Shown here: piece after piece, positions 1 to 11,641 of the stretch | Position numbering within the stretch: position 1 is the stretch's first letter | Layout of the letters: the number at the start of each line of letters is the position of its first letter | Source: Archegozetes longisetosus | Taxonomy: Eukaryota > Arthropoda > Arachnida > Sarcoptiformes > Trhypochthoniidae | Assembly: GCA_018873245.2 (NCBI GenBank) | Contig: JAEMBT020000009.1 | Span: 5,008,242 to 5,072,241, forward strand | Reading direction: 5' to 3' | DNA: 64,000 nt | Position numbers and translations under genes: made by a program | Notes under the pieces: generated by a model | Told to the model about the DNA's origin: nothing | Database searches by the model: none | What the model saw: only the letters and a program-made list of their open reading frames with translations

Positions 1-1545
1 AAAATCTTATATTTACTTCCCGAAGAATTAGTTCATCAATCTCTGAAAGGTTTAAATATCCAAAAATGATGAAAATTTTATTGAAAAGTTAAAATGAATG
101 TATGTATTGATGGATTAAACAGCACTATTGATTAAATAAAATTCATTGTTAAAAAAAGACAATTAACTTATCCAATGAATTTCGTCAATTAATTGAGTTT
201 TTTAATAAGAAATATTTAGAACAGCCATACTTTCGAGATTTTAGTTTCTGTCAGTTTTATTTATCTCATAGGAAATAAGTTATTATTTGGACTGTATTTA
301 AATTATATTACTTTTATTATTTTCACTGCAAGAACGTCATTTTCAAAATCAAAATATTCACTATTTTCAAACCTGAGCAGCCCACTAAAGTAATAATTGA
401 ATTTATTAGAAAACTGTTAGAGACAAATGAAATGAAAACAAAGCCTTTAACATTTAGTAAGACAGATAAGTCAAAGAAGACGAATCAATCAATCAATCAA
501 TAGGTAACCCACAAAGTATAAATACAGGACAATGAAAATTTCCTGAATTTAGATTCTATGATATAAACTGATGCAAATCACGTAGGGATAGGAATTCACT
601 TTAGGTTCATAGGAATACACGTTAAGAGTAAACTCTTACTTTTGACGTATGTACACACTGTGACTTTCATTTTTTGTTAACTATTGTGAAGAAAAAATTC
701 GGATTTAGTCTTTACAGTGTTAATTATGTTTTTAATTTCTGCAGTAACTTTAGTATCTGTCGGCAACCCTCTTATTACAAAAGTTTTCGAGTATTACTGA
801 AAAGATAATTTGCTTCTAAAGAATCAAGTGGGATGCAATAAATGCGAACATTTAACTCCAACTGAGGTTTTAATATATTTAGCACAATTTAAATATTTAA
901 AAATAATGTAACTTATTATCAGACAATGGAAGCCGTACGCGATTGTGCCAGAAAGGTTCATTGTCTGGAAACATTTGAGAAGCACACAATTTGCTACATT
1001 TGATAAAAAGGATTCAAGTTTTAGTACATGTCGATCATTTTTAATTATTGCGAGGACGCCATCCTTAATAATCAATACACGCTGTCTTATATATAAAATT
1101 TACTCATATACAAATAAAATTTATTTTATTTTTATTTTTGATAGACTGTGAAGAAGAATATCTTCAGGATCACCAAATTTCTAGTCAATACAGTTTTCTG
1201 GATATTATCTCAACAAATAGAAGATAAAAACTAAATAGAGCTTTCATTATTTATATTTTTAATTAATTTAAGCTTCTTTACTTCATATCGAATTTTTACA
1301 TTTTATTTTCAGGAATACCTTAAGAAATTACCTCAACAAATAACTTATGATAATACAATTTAATTCTTGAATAAAATTCACAGAATTTTAATATAAATTT
1401 ATTCTTGAAAATTATTTTGTATACTTTTATTAATAGAATGGTAGTCAAATATCATATTTCATTTGGTCATTAAAATGCACAAATCTAGCTTTTAACTTCA
1501 TTTAAATGTTATAAAGTGTTATTTTTTAGAATACAAATATCAAAT
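1..1545. other. No gene recognised (left edge)
   Basis: AT-rich sequence with stop codons in all frames. The two short open stretches near 824-1151 overlap each other on opposite strands, lack recognisable domains and have no supporting splice or repeat structure. I see no terminal inverted repeats here. Confidence 0.6.
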
Positions 1546-2585
1546 TTAAATGTATTTATTAAGATTAACGATAAACGATTTAAACTTATTAAAATTAGTG
1601 TTAATAGAATTCAATTTGGCGTAATTCATAATGTCATACATTAAATCTAACTTATTGTTATTATATGCAAGATCATACAAATCATTTATAGTATTATAAT
1701 TCATTCGGTCGATTAAATGTTTTTCGCAAATAAACTCAAGTCCTGGCAGTTCATACTTTTCTGCCAATATGTATAAATCCATTGCATATTTGTTAAGCAA
1801 AGGTACACTACCGGTATAGAAAAAGTGTACCAGCTGATTAAATACATCAAATGAAATGTCATCAATTACTGCTGTTGTGTTATAGGTAAATAATTGATAT
1901 AATTTTTCGCATTTATCTCTTATTATAAAAGAATGAGCTTTAATTATCTTTTCACTAATTAAGAATTGGATGTCTTTATACGTATCATCTATTAATAATT
2001 GATGTGTCATACTTATTGTATTGAAATTAGTACAATGGGGTATAATAAACTTGAAATACTCTTTAGACTGTTCACTTTCCTCAAAAATATCGTATAAATA
2101 GATATTACATCGTAATCGAAATGTATTGTTTTGCAAATATATATTCGGATTGCCAAATAACATATTCGTAGAAATAAGTAAATGATTTCCCGGACCCCAG
2201 AATACATTATTGTTTTTATTGAATGTCGTTAATCCATATCCATGTCCAACACTTGATATATTGTGAACCACATGATTAGTATAATTTAATATTTCGGTAT
2301 TAAATGAGGCTTTAAACGATATTTTAGTGCCGAAATTTATCACGTGATACCCCACTCCAATCCATCCTTCCCAATGTTTAAGGACAATAATCTTCCATTC
2401 GATATCTCTAAATGTAAAATCATTAGCCGAAAACGGAACCGTTTTGAATCGATCCATATTAATAATATATTCAAAGTTTTCAATTGATATATTATAAATC
2501 ATCGTTGATATCACTTTGGGGTCAGAATCTTCACAGAGAATAAATGGGAACGATATTAGCAAAAGTATTGCTAACTTGAAGTTAT
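1546..2585 (-). CDS. MATH-BTB (speckle-type POZ-like) protein with signal-peptide-like N-terminus, main exon
   Basis: About 345 residues. The N-terminus is strongly hydrophobic (FKLAILLLISFPFILC followed by EDSD), which reads as a signal peptide. A MATH-like beta domain follows (roughly residues 35-185; IEWKIIVLKHW and GWIGVGYHV are visible), then a BTB/POZ domain (about 195-300; DIQFLISEKIIKAHSFIIR, then VFNQLVHFFYTGSVP) and a BACK-like tail. SPOP-type proteins are substrate adaptors for Cullin-3 ubiquitin ligases in nucleus or cytosol; a secretory signal would be at odds with that. There is no ATG at the start. The frame runs back to a splice-acceptor-like site (tttcattacag) at 2586, so a small first exon must lie upstream and was not identified. 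The paralog at 2870-3909 has its acceptor at the same place and in the same phase. Confidence 0.75.
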
Positions 2586-2869
2586 CTGTAATGAAACGTT
2601 AATGAAATTTAATAAAATATGCATTTTTATACTTCTATAGTAACAGATTTATCACAATTATATACATATGTTTAAAAGTTGAAACTTCTCTTATTATTGA
2701 TTGAACAAAAGGAATAAAAATGATTAGTAGATTAGTAATAATTTATTCATTTTTATAAATGTCCATTTTCAACAAGCATTACAATTTAGTAGACAACTTC
2801 AATAAACTATGATCTTATAGAGTTTAAACAAAATTATTTAGAAGTTAAAATCTTATCAAAATATTACTA

Positions 2870-3909
2870 CTAAATAATTTGTTTGATTTCATTGATGATT
2901 TGTATCCATTTCTCATAATTCATTTGGGTTCCTTTTTGTTTAACGAATTTGAGAATGTATTCTTGCAATTGAATAGCTTTATATTTGACAGCCACTTCAT
3001 ACAAGCCAATGACATTGTCTTCATTTACTTCATTAGCAATTGTTATTTCGCACAAAGACTTCAATCTCTCCAATCCATATTCGACAGAAAGTGGTAATAA
3101 TTTGGAAGCAAATTCGTTTAAGTTATCAGCTTTATCGGTGTATATAAAACTTATAATCTCTTTGAATACATCATACTCTGCGTTATTAATAATAATTTTA
3201 TCATTTGTGTTATTAGCAAACAATTGCGCTAACTTAGGACTTTTAATACGTATTATCGCTTTGTGTGCACTGATTGTTTTGTTTCTAACAACAAAACTAA
3301 TGTCAGGATAATTATTAGAATCAGTTAATAAACGATATCCTAAATTGAGACTATTAAATTTTTTCCATTCAGGTACACTTTCGATAAAGCATTGTCCATC
3401 GTTTATTATTCTGTTGTTTATTAAATAATTTACAATAAATCTCACTTTTAAGGTTCCATCCGGAAAATAATTAGTATTACTGATGGAGAAAAGTTGCGCC
3501 GAATAAAGAGAATTGTTTTTATATTCATTTAAGGGTTTCAAATTTGTGATACTTAATGGTTGACTGTATATTGAGCAATTATTCGAGTTAAGAAGTTCTA
3601 TTACTAAACGCGTCATAACTTGGGATTTGTTGCCAAAATCAGTTATATTGAGTCCTACACTGATATAGTTATTGAAACCTCCATAATAAACATATGGGGC
3701 CACGAAAAAAGACCATTTCACGTCACTTAACTCGTCGTCTGTGCTTATATTTGGTGATTGAAATCTTTCAGTCCAGGCATATACAAAATTTGGAATCTGT
3801 ATAACGTGTTCAATTGTTTTTAGTTCATTTCTAACAATAGTCCATCCGACATTATCATCACTTATTGTTATTCCAATCAAAGCCCATATTATTATAAATT
3901 TTATTTCAA
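2870..3909 (-). CDS. MATH-BTB protein paralog, main exon
   Basis: About 346 residues in the same order as its neighbour: hydrophobic N-terminus (EIKFIIIWALIGITIS), MATH-like domain (VKWSFFVAPYVYYGG, ISVGLNITDFGNKSQ), then BTB (DISFVVRNKTISAHKAIIR, VFKEIISFIYTDKADNL) and a BACK-like helix region (LLPLSVEYGLERLKSLCE). The frame begins at an acceptor-like polypyrimidine tract ending in ttatag at 3910, in the same phase as the neighbour. The two genes are tandem duplicates about 285 bases apart. Many NxS/T sites (for example NNCS, NNTND) would be glycosylated if the protein is secreted. The family is nuclear or cytosolic Cullin-3 adaptors; an extracellular role is inference. The first coding exon was not found. 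Confidence 0.75.
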
Positions 3910-5281
3910 CTATAATTAGCAAATAAGAAACAGAATTTCATTTCGAGCAATTATGCTATATTTTACTTAAGTATAGGTTCTCATAATATTTCCAATTTTG
4001 TGGACATTTTCTTTTGAATTTCGGTAAACAACTGAATCACGCATAATAGTGTTCAAAATTCAAATATAATAAAATATTTTAAGACAAAGATTATAATTGA
4101 ACGATTGCCGAAAATAAGAGTCTATACGCGAGTGTAACAGTAAAGGAAAAACACCGCTTGAGTTTGCGCTTCAAGAATGAAGAGTGTAGTTTTATTAATT
4201 GTATTGTAATAAATATGTATCGAATTCACAATCAGGCAAATATGATGAAAAATTAATCATATAGTTTAGGATCTAAGCAATACATTCAACAAAAGTCTTA
4301 AGGCTGTTTTGTCCGTATAAGCTCATGTTCTCGCCAACCCTTTAGTTGTTTAGTAGTTCAACATTAAAATAAGTTTATTTAAATTAGACTTACTTTTTGG
4401 CCCCATTTTCATATGATACTTATTTAATAGTTCTATGAGTTGTACATTTAACAAATAATAATGAAAATAACTTTCTATTCATAATAATTGGAATTGATCG
4501 CATCTTTATAGCAAACAATATAAGGCTTACGCAAACTTTTCACGAATTAAATCAAGAGATAAAACTTCTTGACGTGCAAGTTATAAATTATGTAATTATC
4601 ATGCAATAAAATTGTTTGAATTAGACTATAGAAATAAAATTCGAAATAAGACTTTAATATCTTATACTCGTATTGGTGTAAGAATCGAGTTTATATTATA
4701 AATGATATAATTTAAATTATGTGTAATATTTTAAAATTTTTTGATCAAATGCTTAGCTTTGCAAAAATTAATTTGAAGGCAAAAAGTTAAGAGATAACAA
4801 AACTTTGGTAATTATGTCACTTCGTTCTTTTATTCGCTTATTTCACTTTAATGATACGGTAACATCAGATATATCCTTTGTTCCCCTTTACAGAATTTTC
4901 GTACAGTTTTAGCAATAACAATAGTTTGCAGCGCGACTTCTATCTGATATAAGCCAGATGTGTGAAACGTAAATATCATAATTTAAAGCTTTTTATCGCA
5001 AATTAAAACGATTTATTGCTAATGTAATTTTTGCAGATGATTTTTGTTATGTAATTGTATAATATATACGAACTTGAGTGTTTCACTTAATTAACAATAA
5101 ATTAGTTTGCACATGATGTAATATGATAGATAATAAATATGTAGAAAGTATCTATAGTCATGTAATAAACTGTTTAACAAAGTAGAATTATGACTAGGTA
5201 TTTCTATACCGTATGAAATCCTCTCGATATAAATCTGTCAGACAAAAGTTGTCAGCTTTTATTTTGCAAAGATAATGCTAT
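3910..5281. other. Intergenic, nothing recognised
   Basis: AT-rich, with stops in all six frames. The missing first exons of the MATH-BTB genes may lie in the left part. No repeats with paired ends were seen. Confidence 0.55.
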
Positions 5282-5581
5282 ATGAAGAGTAAATTTAATT
5301 CTATTAACAAACTGAACGCAATGTCAATTTTATTACAACTTTTTATTGTTTACATAAATTGTTCAGCGAAAGTAATAGAAAAATATACGAGAAGTGAAAC
5401 TGAAGTTAGTTTTAATCTATATTACAATCAGAATCCAATTAAAATAGATGTTTCAAATGTGGACCCATTTAAAACCTCAGGAACAAAAAGAATTACAGTA
5501 GTAACTCATGGATATCTCGCGAATAAGAGCGCTGGTACAGCTAAAATTTTAAAGGATTGTATGGAAAACAGCGATACTTAA
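5282..5581 (+). pseudogene. Lipase-like N-terminal fragment
   Basis: A 99-residue frame starting at ATG 5282, with a hydrophobic leader (AMSILLQLFIVYINCSA) that looks like a signal peptide. After it come VSFNLYYNQNPIKI and KRITVVTHGYLANKSAGTAKIL. The beta-strand plus T-H-G-Y/F/W turn is the start of the alpha/beta-hydrolase core in pancreatic-lipase-like secreted proteins, just after the first strand. The catalytic Ser (GxSxG), Asp and His are absent because the frame stops at 5581. No clear donor site or continuing exon follows, and a small hairpin begins 20 bases later. I read it as a truncated gene; a single exon of a spliced gene is the alternative. Confidence 0.5.
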
Positions 5582-5601
5582 AAATAATTTTTTTACCATT
5601 T

Positions 5602-5686
5602 AAAATAACATGCGTGGAATAAACCACGGAGATATTTTAAAATATAAAGAGTTAACGCATTTTTTAGTATGGCATGTTATTTTAAA
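5602..5686. repeat. Small foldback
   Basis: The ends AAAATAACATGC and GCATGTTATTTT are inverted around a core of about 60 bases (5602-5686). It is a short palindromic insertion just after the truncated lipase frame. Confidence 0.5.
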
Positions 5687-6252
5687 GTTTATTTCCTACC
5701 CTATTATCCCCTATCAATCGAATTACCAATTAGTCGTCAGAACAAAAAATATCGTCTGATAAGTAAACACCTATTGGAAAGTGTATTGGCGCCTAAGATA
5801 TAAAATATAAACATTAAGGTAAAAATAGTGATAGTAAACCATTTTGTATCAGAATGTATCAGTAAAACCATGGTATATAATTTAATTAAAAGAGTTGGTA
5901 ATGGTCTGAGTTGATATTTAACGATTTCGTGATAAGAAATGATCGAATTTGATCGAAAAGCATCGCAATAAAAACTAGTAAAAGTCAACTAATCGCTTCA
6001 TTTACCAAAGTACTTATCAGGGATGATGACGTTGAGGGATAATGTTAATTTTTGCCATAAGTTCGATTATGCAATTATTCGGTATGCGAATTAGTTACTA
6101 AAAGACGAATAGAGTGACAGCTTCGCTTTTTAAATATCTTAACCACGTCACATGAAAATTCACAGAGACAAAAAAATTTGGTTCCTTGATATTTCAATGA
6201 CACAATAAGTTAAGCAGATGAAAATTTGAAGGCTAATAGTTTTAATAGATCA

Positions 6253-6600
6253 CGGAATTCGGATTAACTCTAATACGGAGTGTATTTCAATTTTAAAATG
6301 TATAAAATTAATCGCTTGAAATAACTTCAGACATAACAACTGGGAGACAGTACTTAAAATCTTTTTAAATATTATTGTAAAATTTAGAATCTTTAAGTTT
6401 ATTTAATGTTATGGCCAATATGAACATAAAGAGGCTCAGAATCGAAGAGTATTTCTAATCAGTATATCACAAGATTATTTTGACGTTATAATAGTTTTGT
6501 GAAGGAGTACAGATTTGATTCGTCTGAAGTTATTTCAAGCGATTAATTTTATACATTTTAAAATTGAAATACACTCCGTATTAGATTTAACCCAAATTCC
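6253..6600. repeat. Foldback MITE, ~348 bp
   Basis: The left arm 6253-6333 and right arm 6522-6600 are reverse complements over about 79 bases with few mismatches; TACGGAGTGTATTTCAATTT reappears inverted as AAATTGAAATACACTCCGTA. The loop is about 190 bases with no coding capacity. No clear target duplication was found. Confidence 0.8.
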
Positions 6601-6601
6601 A

Positions 6602-6905
6602 ATGATGTATAATTTATGTTTCTACGTTGGGAACATACTCACTCACGTTGAAGAAATTAGATAAAAATGGTCTGGAAGTGACCATAAAAGTGACTCTAAG
6701 ATCATATATGTTTAATTTTTCTTCAGTTTTCTATGTTCTATTTGTTAAATAATGCTCGAATCTAAATTCGATCGAATAAACTCGAATTTTCGTGTTGACC
6801 ACAGATGACCTAAAGTATAGTCTTAATCGACTTGTATGGTCGAGACGAGTCCAACGATGTATAATTTATGCGTCTACGTCGTCGGGAACATACCCGTCCA
6901 CGTTT
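6602..6905. repeat. Pair of ~50-bp direct repeats
   Basis: 6602-6655 and 6853-6905 share AATGATGTATAATTTATG / AACGATGTATAATTTATG followed by TCTACGT, GGGAACATAC and a closing CACGTT. They are direct and about 250 bases apart. They may be ends of an unrecognised element; no gene lies between them. Confidence 0.55.
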
Positions 6906-7520
6906 GCTATATTCCAGTCGTGATGTTATATTAACTGAAATATGTCGCTGATCTTGTACGGCCTTGACTTTATAGTATGCTATAGTTAATGATATTTAGA
7001 ATATCTCAGTAAAACCTCCACCGTATTTGCCCCTCCCATTATTGAGATATTAATTTTTAAAAGTTGCAAAACTAAACTTTAAGCAGTTATAGCTCCGTCC
7101 CCTAATTGAATTTCAACATTAGTGTTATGTATGTTAAATCTGTGTGTCATAAGGATTAAAATGAAATAATTTTTTGTGGGCGTGGTTTCAAGTCGGTCCT
7201 AGAGGGGCGTGGCCAGCGACTTTACTCCTTAAGTTATGCTGATTAATAATATATCGGTGTACAATATCTTATTTAAAAAAATTTGGACTCCCCGATCCCT
7301 CCCCTCTAACCTAAATAGAGTAAAACGAAATCCAATAGCACGAGTTGTCATTGGTTATATGATTTACAATGGGTATCACAGTATCGCTAGTTATTTTATT
7401 TCTAGTAATATTAATTCTAAAAAAATCCCAAAAATGCACTCCAAAATCTGAGAAATGTTGTGAAGAAGACGATCCAGGGCCTGAACCTCCACACTGCGTC
7501 CCCAACAGATTTTCAAGTTT

Positions 7521-8036
7521 GCGTAATATCAGATCAAACCAGTGAAAACCAGAATTTCATATCTTCAAAAGTATATATAATGGCAAATTAATAATTATAT
7601 ATCTATTGAATATATTCGCCTCCGATCTGGTTGAAAAAACCCAGTGAGGTCAGAGATGTCTCTTACCAGTGGCGCTATTTTTTAAACTAATTCTGTCTTA
7701 TAACTTTTTTGTACACAGCATGATGTTAAACTTTATTTGCAATTTTTAAAAATTTTTTTGGTCTCTTTATTATTGTAAGTTGTTCACTTTTGCAAATCGA
7801 AATAGAAAAGCCAAATAAAAATTTGCAAATCAAGTTTAATTTGATGCTGCGTCCGAAAAATTATAAGAGATCAATTTACAAAATTGTATCACTGGTTAGA
7901 GACACTTCTGACCTCTCTGAGCCTTTGTCAACCAGACCAGAGGTGAATATATTGATTAGATATAATTATTATAATGCCACTAAATATACTTTTGAAGATA
8001 TTAAATTCCGAGTTTCACTGGTTTCATCTAATATTT
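7521..8036. repeat. MITE with ~165-bp terminal inverted repeats
   Basis: The arms 7521-7690 and 7870-8036 match as reverse complements: AACCAGTGAAA, ATCTTCAAAAGTATAT and GAATATATTCGCCTCC are all mirrored at the right. The centre is about 180 bases and non-coding. Parts of the arm, GAATATATTCGCCTCC with CTGGTT downstream, recur alone at 16216-16290 and inverted at 60985-61085, so this is a dispersed family. Confidence 0.8.
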
Positions 8037-8766
8037 GGTATATTTACCATTAACTTATGATGGCTGTTGTTTTCTCCTATTATTATTGCCCATTCAATTA
8101 TTTTTCTTAATGAAGACCTAAGAGTCGCCATGTACACCTTTTTTCATGTTAAAGCATTCAAAAACATCTTGAGTGCAAAGTCAGAATTTTCCAAAGCTTG
8201 GATTTTGCATCCTTTGAAACGTATGCCTATCATAATCTGATAGTTATACAGTGAGTCGTACATTAAAGCCTCAAATATTTGATCAGTTCTCTTTTTATAA
8301 ACTTTACATTTGTTACCGTCGAATTGAATTGAGTTAAAAATGATTTAATTGGAAATAGGTTCAATCATGTGTTAAGAGATCTAGAAAAGTTAATAGAGAT
8401 TTATTGACGCAATTAGATGGCTATCCTTATTTTCTATCAGCCATTGATTCGGAACTTACACATTACTATAGTAGTCGACGGAAATCTAAAGCCATTTTAA
8501 CTTTAAATGTGTCCAAAAATCATGTCAAAGTTTAAAGTTTAGAGAAGTTTATTCATCTACTGATTTATATGAAAACTTGTTTTCAATGAGACATAATTTC
8601 ATGCTTTCACAGTAATTTATTACAGAAAAACTTATCAATAATTGTTAGAAATACTGTTAAAAAGCTGTCAGAATATAACGAAATCACTAAAATCAATGAT
8701 TAGAAAAATGAACAATTGGTTAAGAATTTTTGAGTCTAGAAAACAAAGTTTGAAAATCAATTCAAA

Positions 8767-9257
8767 CTAATTATTATCAATAAATCGTTGCAACTCATTG
8801 ATTTGTTCAATAATTTCGTCTTCTCTTGAGATCTTGTCCAACTGTTCCTTTTCTAACAGTTTTTATCTTTGGCTTTCAAGCTCTCGATTTCCTTAAGCTT
8901 TTTCTTTAGATTTCTCAAGCGTTTAGCGGGTTCAGTGGCCAACGGCTGACCAAATTCATTGCGAACTACTTGACTCGGATCATCGTTAGTTTTGTTATCA
9001 TTTGAAACTTTAGTTTTACTATTAGTTTGACTATTAGTTGTAACTCTATCTGAAACCGATAATGACTTCAAGCCTGGAGTCAAGTGTTTGTCTAGACTTT
9101 GGTCACTTTCGTCTAGTTTTTGCTTAGATTTGGATTTCTTCTTCTTACTGCTTGAAACAGTAGTCCATTCGTTGTCAACTGTTAAACCAGTGGCCAATTT
9201 AGCCGACGGGTTGATTGTCGGCAAAACTGTCGGGTCTTCGCTTTTAATTTTTGTGTT
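8767..9257 (-). CDS. PYM: PYM (partner of Y14 and Mago), exon 2, with a C-terminal frame break
   Basis: This is the second exon of the PYM homolog; it joins the exon at 9670-9882. PYM binds the Mago-Y14 heterodimer and helps disassemble the exon junction complex on ribosomes. Seen here: a lysine-rich stretch (SSSKKKKSKSKQK), a low-complexity Ser/Thr/Asn linker, then the conserved C-terminal helix EPAKRLRNLKKKLKEIESL. The exon opens after a cttttacaaatag acceptor in phase 0. One base must be gained or lost at about 8857-8866 (an A-run) to move from the frame ending KAKDKN into the downstream frame that reads LLEKEQLDKISREDEIIEQI and stops at 8767. That last segment is typical PYM. This is either a real frameshift or a base error. 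The intron is 9258-9669. Confidence 0.8.
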
Positions 9258-9669
9258 CTATTTGTAAAAGAAAAAACTAAATAAAAACTAAATAATTGCG
9301 AACAATAACAAGTGAAACAAATATTTCAAAGATACTAATCGCTAAAAACTAAAATTAAGAAAAAGTACAAACAAATCTAATGATACGTAAAAACAATAGT
9401 TGAGTTACAAATCAATTTTTAACAACACTCTTAATCAGAAAGTAATAAATGAAATCCGCGGAGAGTTCAGGCGTTTAGAGCTTTGATCAAACATTGAACT
9501 AAAAATAAATGCACTTAGACTCAAATATGAACAAAAAAAACCACAAAACCACATAATTAGACAAACATACAAATAACCAAATATAAAAATGAAAACTAGT
9601 TATCAATAGTTAAATGAGAAAAAAACAAAGAGTTGTGAAAAACAAGACAAAAAAATAAAAGATAACAAC

Positions 9670-9882
9670 CGATTGATTGATCATATTGTTGGTCAATCCT
9701 GGAATGGGATTCTTATCTCTTTCTTGTCTCCATTGTTTGCCTTTAGACATATAAATTGGGACTTCTTCTTGAGGGACATATCCCTCTTTGACTCGTCTCT
9801 GTTTTCTCCAACTGCCGTCCGGTCTCTGAGAAGAAGCGATGAATTTAGACCCCGTTGAGTCTGATATATAATTTGATGACAT
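9670..9882 (-). CDS. PYM: PYM, exon 1 (Mago-Y14-binding N-terminus)
   Basis: Starts at ATG 9882. Residues 10-60 carry the strongly conserved PYM N-terminal domain: [20 protein letters not shown], then [14 protein letters not shown]. This is the segment that grips Mago-Y14 in known structures. The exon ends after about 71 codons at TCG with a GTTGTT donor. The donor is weak, but phase 0 matches the acceptor of the exon ending at 9257. The identification is firm because of the near-universal WRK..RVK.GY.PQEEVP run. Confidence 0.9.
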
Positions 9883-11641
9883 CTTATTTACTAATTCAAT
9901 ATGTTATTTATTTTTTATTTTGTTTTTAATTTGTTTTTATTTTATTTTTATTTTATTTTGATCACTTCAATTATTATATATCAACTTATTAGCGATTTAT
10001 TCACTAACTTATTATTTCAATAGTTATTCATTTTAATTAAGTGTATTTTTGTTTACTTGCTTTCCATCAAAGCGTGTATTTTATGGCTTTTTCTGTACCT
10101 TTCCAGTAAATGTGTTAACTGTTTGTTTCTTATTTTGTATGTATTTATGCCTTATTTCATGCGGATGTCTTAGTGTGCAGTTAACATGGTTTTAAAAATG
10201 CTTTTTGTAACCTATAGTAACGCTCTCTTTCGATTGCTTCTCTCTGTTAAACAATTAAGCGCTCATTTAAAAAAAGTAACGAAAATACAATTGAATAGAA
10301 TATCAATAAAAATAAGAATTTAATCCAAAGTTAGAGATAAGCAAAGATACAATTTTCTGAAAAAGGTCGGTTTCGGAAATGTCAAAAAATTGTAAAAAAA
10401 ATGAAAACTTATTAAGTGGTAGGAAGTCATTTGAAAAATAATGTTCTTAAAATAATTGCAAGTTTCAATTGGGAACCGGTAGCGCAATTCTGGTACGAAT
10501 CCTAAACTCAATCCTTACTTAATTATAAGATCGATCATTACTTGCCTTTAAATTAAGTCTCGATCTTCAATTAACTTTGAGTATCGATCATTACTTAAAA
10601 TTGTACTAAACTTGATCTTAAACTTAAAGATCACTTCAAGAATAGCCCCCCCCCCTCCCCCTCCAGAACACTTAATTCAAGTAGTTGCAGAAATTTCAAA
10701 CAATAATTTAAGTAAGATATTTTATATATGAGAACTAATGATATTTAACAAGAGTGGTTTACAAACTACCTTTAATAGCCCATTAATGGACCGACAAGTC
10801 AGAAGATTAAACTTTAGGTTCCATAAGAACCACATAATGAGTCTTATGCGACCCGAAAACTTTAAAGATCACTGTATAGAAATATAAATTATTAAATTAG
10901 TTTGAGTATAATATAATTTTATTATTGAGTTTGTGGCAAATTGTGCAAAGATTGATTATTTGAATGTCAGAAAGTATTAAAACAATAATATCCAAATGTA
11001 ATTTTAAATAAAGTAAAATCGAAAGTTAAATGTTAACTAAAGTATCATTCAAAATAAAATGCATTTTGGTCAACTCCTAATGGGCAATAATCAGCTCTTT
11101 CTTTCTACATTTCCAAAGCATAGATAACTTATGAATATAAAGTTTAGTATCGCATTGCACATGGCGCGCTGAACGAGTCAAATCCCTGACCTATCTAACT
11201 AACTTAACCTAAGATAGTGGCATTGTAGTTAATATTGTTAAGTTAGATGATTTGGTCAGGGGTTTGGCCTGCATAGAATGCTAGGCGTAGGGAGATAAAG
11301 TATTTGAACTAAGCCCTTATCTCATAAGTTCTCTCTGCTATATCATTAGAGAAAGAAACAACAGATATAACTTCCTTAACTCAACTACCTTAACAAATTC
11401 GTTAAATCAACTTGTTATTTAACTTCGTTATGATGAATCAACTCCTGCTCAATTCTGAAATTTTTATTATAATGGTTGTATTTAAAGGGTGGTCAATTTG
11501 TTTCTGTAAAGAAATGAAAGTGTAACACCTACTTCAAAAGTTTATAAAGTCACTAGGATTAGATTTTACCTCTGATATCATTTCTATATATAAAGTTAAG
11601 CCTTTTTTGCTTTTTGAAGAAGGGGTAAAACATATTTCTTT
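9883..11641. other. Intergenic; poly-C tract and a foldback
   Basis: No gene recognised. 10516-10630 has loosely repeated units containing CGATC/GATCATTACTT. A C-tract of about 20 pyrimidines lies at 10645-10665. 11155-11285 contains inverted arms (AATCCCTGACCTATCTAAC against GTTAGATGATTTGGTCAGGG) forming a short foldback. Confidence 0.55.

Noticed and set aside
2985..3311. A 108-codon plus-strand frame inside the second MATH-BTB gene
   Set aside because: It lies wholly antisense to a recognised BTB domain and has no domain of its own.
7311..7505. A minus-strand frame with GGSGPGSSSS
   Set aside because: Short, no homology, and adjacent to a MITE. Likely chance.
9610..9669. Extension of PYM exon 1 into a hydrophobic tail ([19 protein letters not shown])
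   Set aside because: This is intron sequence read through. The GTTGTT donor at 9669 and the in-phase acceptor at 9258 give the expected PYM continuation.
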